Source: an uncultured Prevotella sp. (GTDB lineage Bacteria > Bacteroidota > Bacteroidia > Bacteroidales > Bacteroidaceae). From it: a stretch of DNA of 7,570 nucleotides. How positions within the stretch are numbered: position 1 is the stretch's first letter; every line of letters starts with the position of its first letter. This document shows positions 1 to 4,624 of this stretch, in pieces. The notes under the pieces are model-generated. The model worked only from the letters and a program-made list of their open reading frames with translations, was not told the origin of the DNA and made no database searches. A program made the position numbers and the translations under genes. The DNA lies in NCBI GenBank assembly GCA_938018155.1, contig CALIIG010000048.1, forward strand, positions 1-7,570. The letters are read 5' to 3'.

Positions 1-1058
1 TAACACGTCGTATCACCCTTCAGGGTGTGGGCTTTCCGGTCATCGATGGCGACCGTAAGGGAAACGTTGTCGAGGTGAAGGCGGACGGCGTAGCTGTTGA
101 AGGGCTGAAGATTATTAACTCGGCACGTTCCTCTAATATTGATTTTTGCGGACTTCATGGGCAGAATGTCCATGGCGTTACGGTCAGGAATTGCGTGTTC
201 CGCGCCAATCAGTTCAGCCTGATGCTTCAGAATGCCTCCGACTGTACGGTCAGCCGTAACGACATTTCCAGCGATATTACCTTCAATCCGCTGATGGGAA
301 ATGCCATCCATTGCTGGAAAAGTACAGGCATGAACATCGTCGACAACAAGATAGGACACAACAGAGACGGCATCTATCTTGAATTTGTTGACCATTCGCA
401 CATTGCGCGCAACCGCATCAGCGGCTGTGACCGTTATGGCCTTCACTTTATGTTCTCCCACTATAACGTTTATGAGCAAAACTATTTCAGCCGTAACAAG
501 GCCGGTGTAGCCGTGATGTTTGCCCATCATGTAACCATGCTCGATAATGTTTTTGAGCTTAACGAGGGCACGTCATCGTATGGCTTGCTGATAAAAGAAT
601 TGCAGTATAGCCATATCATGCGAAACAAATTCCGGCGCAATACAGTCGGACTGATGGTTGATGGCGGTTCAGATTTGGCAGTCAAACATAATGAAATACG
701 TGATAATGGCTGGGGAATTCGTCTTATTTCAGCCAGTAATAACGATACTATAAGGGCGAATAATTTTCAGGGAAATACGTTCGATTTCACTACAAATGTA
801 AGCTATAATCATAACTTTGTTGATGGCAACTACTGGGATAACTATGAGGGTTACGATCTCAACAGGGACGGAACGGGCGACGTTCCTTACCATCCGTTGA
901 GCCTTTTCTCCATGTTAGCCGAGAGCAATGAGACGGTATTGCTCTTTTTCCGCAGCTTTTTGATGAATATTCTTGACGCTACCGAGAAACTGTTGCCTAC
1001 CATCACACCCGACAATTATGTTGACCATATACCGTCAATGAAACCATTTTCTGTATGA
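1..1058 (+). CDS. nosD: NosD, periplasmic copper-maturation protein of nitrous oxide reductase (5' end cut off by the window)
   Basis: NosD is a right-handed beta-helix protein that helps build the copper centre of N2O reductase (NosZ) in the periplasm, together with the NosF/NosY transporter. The reading frame is already open at position 3 and reads TRRITLQGVGFPVIDGD before the first GTG at 27, so that GTG is internal and the true start lies upstream. About 351 residues are visible; the family is usually a little over 400, so the signal peptide and first helix turns are missing. Visible hallmarks are repeated short beta-helix (PbH1/CASH) turns such as NKIGHNRDGIYLEF, NRISGCDRYGLHFMFS and NEIRDNGWGIRLIS. 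Near the C terminus are NYWDNYEGYDLNRDGTGD and a closing segment with TPDNYVDHIPSMKP, both typical of NosD rather than of generic beta-helix proteins. The stop codon overlaps the nosF start (ATGA, 1055-1058), implying translational coupling. The identity is firm given nosF and nosY behind it. Confidence 0.93.
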   Translation, partial: TRRITLQGVGFPVIDGDRKGNVVEVKADGVAVEGLKIINSARSSNIDFCGLHGQNVHGVTVRNCVFRANQFSLMLQNASDCTVSRNDISSDITFNPLMGNAIHCWKSTGMNIVDNKIGHNRDGIYLEFVDHSHIARNRISGCDRYGLHFMFSHYNVYEQNYFSRNKAGVAVMFAHHVTMLDNVFELNEGTSSYGLLIKELQYSHIMRNKFRRNTVGLMVDGGSDLAVKHNEIRDNGWGIRLISASNNDTIRANNFQGNTFDFTTNVSYNHNFVDGNYWDNYEGYDLNRDGTGDVPYHPLSLFSMLAESNETVLLFFRSFLMNILDATEKLLPTITPDNYVDHIPSMKPFSV

Positions 1059-1759
1059 TTACCATTCGAAATCTCAATAAATCGTATGGGCATCGCCACG
1101 TCTTATACGACATAAACCTGCAGCTCAACGCCGGACAGCACATCGCTTTTGTAGGTCCTAACGGCTGCGGCAAATCAACATTGATGAAGTGTATCCTCGG
1201 CCTTGTCACCCCACAAACGGGCGAAGTGCTTATCAATGGGGCCAATGTGCAGGATAATCCTGCCTGTCGCGAACAGGTAGGCTTTATGCAACAGAACAGC
1301 ACTTTCCCTGAAAACATGAGCGTGGGCGAAGTTTTCAGAACGATAAAAAGCGTTAGAGGTGGCAACAAACAGCTTGACGAGGAACTTTATTGCGACTTTG
1401 ATATTGCGTCAATAGAACGTCAGCGCACGGGAACGCTTTCGGGAGGTACCAGTCAAAAGGTAAATGCGGCCCTGGCTTTCCTGTTTAATCCTGACATTCT
1501 TATCCTTGATGAGCCTACGGCGAGCCTCGATCCCATTGCTGCCGACATACTGAAACGCAAGATCAAAAAGGAAACAGGAAAGCTCGTTTTCATCACGTCG
1601 CATATCCTTAGCGAACTGGATGGCCTTGTAACGCACGTTATTTTTATGGACGAGGGCAGGGTGTTGTTCTTCAAATCGGTTGAGCAACTGCTTGCCGAAA
1701 GCGGACAGCCTGATGTTACGCAGGCCGTCATGACGTTTTTAAATAACAAAAACAAATAG
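1055..1759 (+). CDS. nosF: NosF, ABC transporter ATP-binding protein for N2O reductase maturation
   Basis: This is the cytoplasmic ATPase of the NosFY ABC transporter, which energises NosZ copper-centre assembly with NosD. It has 234 residues and all ABC ATPase motifs: Walker A GPNGCGKST at 34-42, Q-loop at Q79/Q80 in GFMQQNSTFP, signature LSGGT at 128-132 (followed by SQKV), Walker B ILILDEP at 148-154 with catalytic E153, D-loop SLDP at 157-160, and switch histidine H183 in ITSHILSEL. The length fits a compact single nucleotide-binding domain; proteobacterial NosF is somewhat longer. The ATG start sits inside the nosD stop (4-bp overlap), and nosY begins 6 bp after the stop. By sequence alone it could be any ABC-2 type ATPase; the nosD and nosY neighbours fix the role. 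The exact molecule moved (often argued to be a sulfur species) is not visible in the sequence. Confidence 0.92.
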   Translation: MITIRNLNKSYGHRHVLYDINLQLNAGQHIAFVGPNGCGKSTLMKCILGLVTPQTGEVLINGANVQDNPACREQVGFMQQNSTFPENMSVGEVFRTIKSVRGGNKQLDEELYCDFDIASIERQRTGTLSGGTSQKVNAALAFLFNPDILILDEPTASLDPIAADILKRKIKKETGKLVFITSHILSELDGLVTHVIFMDEGRVLFFKSVEQLLAESGQPDVTQAVMTFLNNKNK

Positions 1760-1765
1760 CAGGTC

Positions 1766-2533
1766 ATGAAAAAAATCATAAACATTATTTGCCTCGACAA
1801 CATCAAAAGTCGTGTTGTTATCTGCTATTTTCTGCTGTTGGCGGTTATCTCCTGGACCTCTTTGCTTCTGCAAGATAACGAGGCAAAGGGAGCCTTGACG
1901 ATATTGAATATCACGCTTTTCATCGTGCCCCTGATGTCGTTGCTTTATACTGTCACATACCTTTACGACTCACGGGCTTTCATTGTGCTCCTTCTCAGCC
2001 AGCCCGTGCAGCGCAGGCAAGTGTGGAAAAGTCTGTACGCGGGCACTGCGGGCAGCCTTTTACTGGCCTATTTAGTGGGTGCCGGTATTCCTATTCTGTT
2101 GTACAGCAGTACCGTTACGGGCCTTGTTCTGTTGCTTACAGGCTGTGTGCTGACACTCATTTTTGTGTCGGCAGCCTTCCTTACGGCTACACTCTCGGTC
2201 GATAAAACACGGGGAATAGGTGCGGCAATATTGCTATGGCTGCTTTTTACCATGATTTACGATGCCGTTTTACTTTATCTTCTCTTTGCGATGAGCGAGT
2301 GGCCCGTTGAAAAGCCCCTCATGGCAATGATGATGTTAAACCCTGTCGACCTTGCCCGTTTTCAGGTAATTATGCAGCTCGATGCTTATGCCATGATGGG
2401 ATATTCGGGTGCAGCCTTTAAGGAATTTCTTGGAGCTACGGCCGGAATTGTTGTATCGGCAGTGCTGTTACTGTTGTGGGTAGTGGTGCCTTATGCCTTA
2501 TCATTGCACGTTTTTAGGAAAAAAGATTTGTAA
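1766..2533 (+). CDS. nosY: NosY, ABC transporter permease for N2O reductase maturation
   Basis: This is the inner-membrane partner of NosF, an ABC-2 type permease of 255 residues. Six hydrophobic segments are readable at roughly 17-35, 46-67, 94-113, 117-143, 151-175 and 223-247, with a short basic N terminus (MKK) and a basic C-terminal tail (RKKDL). Family marks are YDSRAFIVLLLSQPVQRR (67-84), where the LLSQP turn is typical of NosY, and NPVDLARFQVIMQLD (192-206) followed by MMGYSGAAF, a near-diagnostic NosY segment. The gene starts 6 bp after nosF; a weak AGG lies just ahead of the ATG. It is the last gene of the nos cluster here: the next gene is 605 bp away and unrelated. No nosL follows, so in this organism it must lie upstream or elsewhere. 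The sequence appears complete, with no broken frames. Confidence 0.92.
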   Translation: MKKIINIICLDNIKSRVVICYFLLLAVISWTSLLLQDNEAKGALTILNITLFIVPLMSLLYTVTYLYDSRAFIVLLLSQPVQRRQVWKSLYAGTAGSLLLAYLVGAGIPILLYSSTVTGLVLLLTGCVLTLIFVSAAFLTATLSVDKTRGIGAAILLWLLFTMIYDAVLLYLLFAMSEWPVEKPLMAMMMLNPVDLARFQVIMQLDAYAMMGYSGAAFKEFLGATAGIVVSAVLLLLWVVVPYALSLHVFRKKDL

Positions 2534-2581
2534 TATGCGTTTCGGGTGCTGACAATCGTATTGAAATACAATTTGTTAAAA

Positions 2582-2633
2582 CCAACGAAAATACTTTACT
2601 ATAAGTGTGCAGAGAATGCGATATTTTCGTTGG
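2582..2633. repeat. Perfect 12-bp inverted repeat with 28-nt spacer, downstream of nosY
   Basis: CCAACGAAAATA at 2582-2593 is exactly complementary to TATTTTCGTTGG at 2622-2633. The 28-nt spacer contains small secondary symmetries (ACTT 2593-2596 with AAGT 2603-2606; GCA 2609-2611 with TGC 2617-2619). It begins 48 bp after the nosY stop, where a transcription end is expected. There is no T-run after the right arm (GGGGACGCATCTTG follows), so it is not a standard intrinsic terminator. It may instead protect the nos transcript 3' end, or mark an inserted element or protein-binding site. Confidence 0.6.
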
Positions 2634-2649
2634 GGACGCATCTTGTCTG

Positions 2650-2676
2650 AAAAATGCTGAAAATATAGCACTTTTT
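2650..2676 (+). terminator. Weak terminator-like hairpin after nosY
   Basis: TGCT (2655-2658) pairs with AGCA (2667-2670) around an 8-nt AT-rich loop. A-run 2650-2654 and T-run 2672-2676 flank it and can extend the stem past one bulged C (2671). A short stem followed by five T residues is the usual intrinsic terminator plan, but the stem has only two G-C pairs in its core. It may act together with the inverted repeat 17 bp upstream. This is the best-placed candidate for ending the nosDFY transcript, but a weak one. Confidence 0.3.
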
Positions 2677-2748
2677 ATAACGTTCTGATATTCAGTAGGT
2701 TGTAAATCGTACCATCATAAGGCGTCTTTCCCCGCTATTTTGTGTTTT

Positions 2749-2858
2749 TGCCTTTACGGCACAATTTGTTTGTCTTTACGGCGTAATCGCATTGTCTTTA
2801 CGATGTAAAGGCATCGCGATTACGCCGTAAACGTTCTGCAATTACATCGTAAAGGCAG
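2749..2858. repeat. Tandem array of five 22-bp palindromic units (core TTACGNCGTAA)
   Basis: Units start at 2749, 2771, 2793, 2815 and 2837, each exactly 22 bp, with no spacer. Every unit has TTAC at its positions 6-9, and units 2-5 have GTAA at positions 13-16; the 3-bp centre varies (GGC, GAT, GCC, ATC). The first unit is degraded on its right half (TTACGGCACAA). Unit 4 is the reverse complement of unit 2 over 16 bp, and unit 5 nearly that of unit 3, which is possible because the unit itself is a near-palindrome. The flanking 22 bp on either side do not match, so the edges are sharp. The period is close to two helical turns, so the palindromes would lie on about the same DNA face. This fits an operator array or a family of dispersed intergenic repeats. 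It is not a CRISPR, as there are no spacers. Confidence 0.8.
2775..2831. repeat. Long hairpin formed by array units 2-4 (16-bp perfect arms plus inner stem)
   Basis: TTTACGGCGTAATCGC at 2775-2790 is the exact reverse complement of GCGATTACGCCGTAAA at 2816-2831. Inside, after a 2x2 internal loop, 2793-2801 pairs with 2805-2813 (nine pairs including one G-U) around a 3-nt GAT loop. Single-stranded RNA or DNA could therefore form a rod of about 25 pairs in 57 nt. A further outer arm is possible: TGCCTTTACG 2749-2758 with CGTAAAGGCA 2848-2857, and TTTTGTG 2738-2744 with CACAAAA 2859-2865. An alternative fold pairs 2796-2808 with 2842-2854 (13 bp). There is no T-run after it, so it is not a classical terminator. 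Confidence 0.7.
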
Positions 2859-2970
2859 CACAAAAGTGCCGAAATCGTGTGCGTATGGCCCGTGCAGCCA
2901 CTTCCTTTATGCCGGGGAGGCGGGTATAAAAGCTATATATCCCACTCTAAAACACCCTGTGGTGAAGTGT

Positions 2971-2988
2971 TAAAATAATGTTATTTTA
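2971..2988. repeat. AT-rich 8-bp inverted repeat upstream of purB
   Basis: TAAAATAA (2971-2978) and TTATTTTA (2981-2988) are perfect complements around a TG dinucleotide. The site is about 125 bp before the inferred purB transcription start. It could be a protein-binding site, or simply chance in a very AT-rich tract; length and composition make it only mildly surprising. Confidence 0.4.
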
Positions 2989-3051
2989 TTTTACAGCACA
3001 TCATCACGGCGAAACTTTGTTGCTTTCATTTCTTTATTTTTTTGTTATTAT

Positions 3052-3069
3052 CTCCTAAATTTTCAGGAG
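3052..3069. promoter_or_regulatory. Small CTCCT/AGGAG inverted repeat just upstream of the purB promoter
   Basis: CTCCT 3052-3056 and AGGAG 3065-3069 are complementary across an 8-nt AT-rich gap. The centre lies about 50 bp upstream of the inferred transcription start, a common place for an activator or operator site. No known regulator can be assigned from the sequence. A 5-bp arm can arise by chance. Confidence 0.25.
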
Positions 3070-3097
3070 CAATGGATGGCAAATCGAAGATAATTTG

Positions 3098-3105
3098 TAA
3101 TTTTG
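3098..3105 (+). promoter_or_regulatory. purB promoter, Bacteroidota-type -7 element TAATTTTG
   Basis: TAATTTTG at 3098-3105 matches the Bacteroidota sigma-ABfr -7 consensus TAnnTTTG at every defined base. Transcription would start around 3112, leaving a leader of about 27 nt before the purB ATG at 3139. No clean TTTG -33 element sits 19-21 bp upstream; the nearest are ATGG-like bases at 3072-3079, so the -33 part is weak. The placement also argues against the TTG at 3103 as a start codon, since it lies inside the promoter element. Confidence 0.6.
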
Positions 3106-3138
3106 CAATATCGTAAAAAGCATCATATAGTATCGTTT

Positions 3139-4485
3139 ATGAATCTCGATTTGTTGACAGCCATTTCTCCTGTCGATGGCCGTTACCGTAGTAAAACCCA
3201 AACACTGGCCGATTATTTTTCCGAATATGCGCTCATACGCTATCGGGTACGGGTCGAGATTGAGTACTTTATAGCCCTTTGTGAGCTTCCGCTTCCTCAG
3301 TTAAAACAGTTTGATCACAGTTTGTTTGAACGCTTGCGCAATATCTATCGCCATTTCGGCGGGCAGAGTGCACAGCGTGTAAAGGACATCGAAAAGGTTA
3401 CGAACCATGATGTTAAGGCTGTTGAATATTTCCTGAAAGAGGAGTTTGACAAGATAGGTACGCTTGATGCTTACAAAGAATTTATCCATTTTGGCTTAAC
3501 CTCGCAGGATATTAATAACACGGCAACTCCGTTGTTGCTGAAAGAAGCCCTGCACGACGTATATTATCCACAGGTTGAAGAACTTATCGCCCAATTGCAG
3601 CAGTATGCCGACGAGTGGGAAAATGTGCCGATGTTGGCCAAAACCCATGGTCAGCCCGCATCACCTACGCGTTTGGGTAAGGAAATAATGGTTTATGTTT
3701 ACCGGCTTACCGAACAGCTTAAAACATTGAAGGCTTCAAAGCTCACTGCAAAATTTGGTGGGGCAACGGGCAATTTTAATGCACACCATGTAGCCTATCC
3801 GTCGTACGACTGGCGTGCCTTTGGCAACAGTTTTGTACATGACAAGCTGGGCCTGGAGCGCGAACAGTGGACCACGCAAATCAGTAATTACGACTATCTG
3901 GCGGCTGTTTTTGACGGCATTCGCCGTATCAATACAATCATTATCGACCTTGACCGCGACTTTTGGATGTATATTTCCATGGACTATTTCAAACAAAAGA
4001 TTAAGGCCGGTGAAGTAGGGTCGAGCGCAATGCCTCATAAGGTCAACCCTATTGATTATGAAAACTCGGAGGGTAACCTCGGTATGGCCAATGCCATACT
4101 GATGTTTTTGTCGACCAAGCTGCCGGTAAGCCGGCTTCAGCGCGATTTAACCGACTCTACCGTTCTTCGTAATATCGGAGTCCCCATGGGGCACAGCATC
4201 ATCGCCATGCAAAGTACGCTGAAGGGATTGCGTAAACTTATTCTGCACGATGAACGTATAAAGGCCGACCTTGAAAATACATGGGCCGTGGTAGCAGAGG
4301 CTGTTCAAACCATCTTGCGGCGCGAAGGCTATCCGCATCCTTACGAATCGCTGAAAGCCTTAACACGTACAAACAAGGCAATGAATGAAAAAACCATTCA
4401 CGAATTTATCAGCAAGCTCGATGTAAGCAACGAGGTAAAAGCCGAGCTGATGGCTATATCGCCGCTAAACTATACAGGAATATAA
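3139..4485 (+). CDS. purB: Adenylosuccinate lyase
   Basis: PurB acts twice in purine synthesis: it cleaves SAICAR to AICAR plus fumarate, and adenylosuccinate to AMP plus fumarate, in the cytoplasm. With the ATG at 3139 the protein has 448 residues, the usual length in this phylum, and begins MNLDLLTAISPVDGRYRSKT, the standard N terminus. A longer frame from TTG at 3103 would start within the promoter and is rejected. Family marks are HFGLTSQDINNTATP, the catalytic histidine H170 in KTHGQPASPTR, and the fumarase/aspartase-superfamily signature loop GSSAMPHKVNP with the catalytic serine at S295/S296, followed by IDYENSEGN. No residue is obviously missing and the C terminus is complete. It has its own promoter just upstream; the next gene is 139 bp downstream, and no clear terminator separates them. 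Confidence 0.97.
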   Translation: MNLDLLTAISPVDGRYRSKTQTLADYFSEYALIRYRVRVEIEYFIALCELPLPQLKQFDHSLFERLRNIYRHFGGQSAQRVKDIEKVTNHDVKAVEYFLKEEFDKIGTLDAYKEFIHFGLTSQDINNTATPLLLKEALHDVYYPQVEELIAQLQQYADEWENVPMLAKTHGQPASPTRLGKEIMVYVYRLTEQLKTLKASKLTAKFGGATGNFNAHHVAYPSYDWRAFGNSFVHDKLGLEREQWTTQISNYDYLAAVFDGIRRINTIIIDLDRDFWMYISMDYFKQKIKAGEVGSSAMPHKVNPIDYENSEGNLGMANAILMFLSTKLPVSRLQRDLTDSTVLRNIGVPMGHSIIAMQSTLKGLRKLILHDERIKADLENTWAVVAEAVQTILRREGYPHPYESLKALTRTNKAMNEKTIHEFISKLDVSNEVKAELMAISPLNYTGI

Positions 4486-4562
4486 ATTATTTTCCACAGC
4501 CTTATAATGGCATTTGTTCGTAAATCGGGACAACAACATTTCAGTAAAAGCAGTATATAACT

Positions 4563-4570
4563 TAATTTAA
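4563..4570 (+). promoter_or_regulatory. Possible -7 element for the pseudouridine synthase gene
   Basis: TAATTTAA at 4563-4570 resembles the TAnnTTTG element, and TTTC at 4539-4542 lies 20 bp upstream, the right spacing for a -33 TTTG box with one mismatch. Transcription would start near 4577, giving a leader of about 45-50 nt. Both elements are imperfect in an AT-rich tract, so this is only a candidate; the gene could also be read from the purB promoter. Confidence 0.3.
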
Positions 4571-4595
4571 AATTTTAGATAATATTTATTGACCA

Positions 4596-4609
4596 TAGCC
4601 GAGAGGCTA
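4596..4609 (+). promoter_or_regulatory. Leader hairpin with GAGA (GNRA-type) tetraloop
   Basis: TAGCC (4596-4600) and GGCTA (4605-4609) form a perfect 5-bp stem closed by C-G over the loop GAGA, which fits the stable GNRA tetraloop class. It ends 15 nt before the ATG at 4625, inside the likely 5' leader, so it could influence translation initiation or bind a protein. It is too short to be called a known riboregulator. Confidence 0.4.
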
Positions 4610-4624
4610 AAATTCAGATTAATT

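Larger units (their letters stand above)
2534..3138. other. 605-bp gene-free region between nosY and purB, rich in inverted repeats
   Basis: No plausible gene is visible on either strand; the longest hint is a 14-codon ATG frame at 2885-2929 with no support. The stretch separates the nos operon from housekeeping genes. In order it holds a 12-bp perfect inverted repeat (2582-2633), a weak terminator-like hairpin (2650-2676), a five-unit 22-bp palindromic array (2749-2858), an AT-rich inverted repeat (2971-2988), a small CTCCT/AGGAG repeat (3052-3069) and the purB promoter (-7 element at 3098-3105). The part from 2940 on is much more AT-rich than the surrounding genes, as expected upstream of a promoter. 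Each element has its own entry. Confidence 0.8.

Noticed and set aside
27..29. GTG at 27 as the nosD start
   Set aside because: The frame is open to the window edge and the residues before the GTG (RRITLQGVGFPVIDG) are typical beta-helix sequence of NosD, so the gene begins outside the window.
1003..1806. Minus-strand open frames over nosF (1003-1368, 1409-1687, 1453-1806)
   Set aside because: They lie fully opposite conserved nos coding sequence and their translations show no domain or plausible start context.
2749..2858. CRISPR array
   Set aside because: Units abut each other with no unique spacers, are only 22 bp and are themselves palindromic; no cas genes are visible.
2885..2929. Short ATG frame of 14 codons in the nosY-purB gap
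   Set aside because: Too short, with no recognisable feature, ribosome binding site or promoter; expected by chance.
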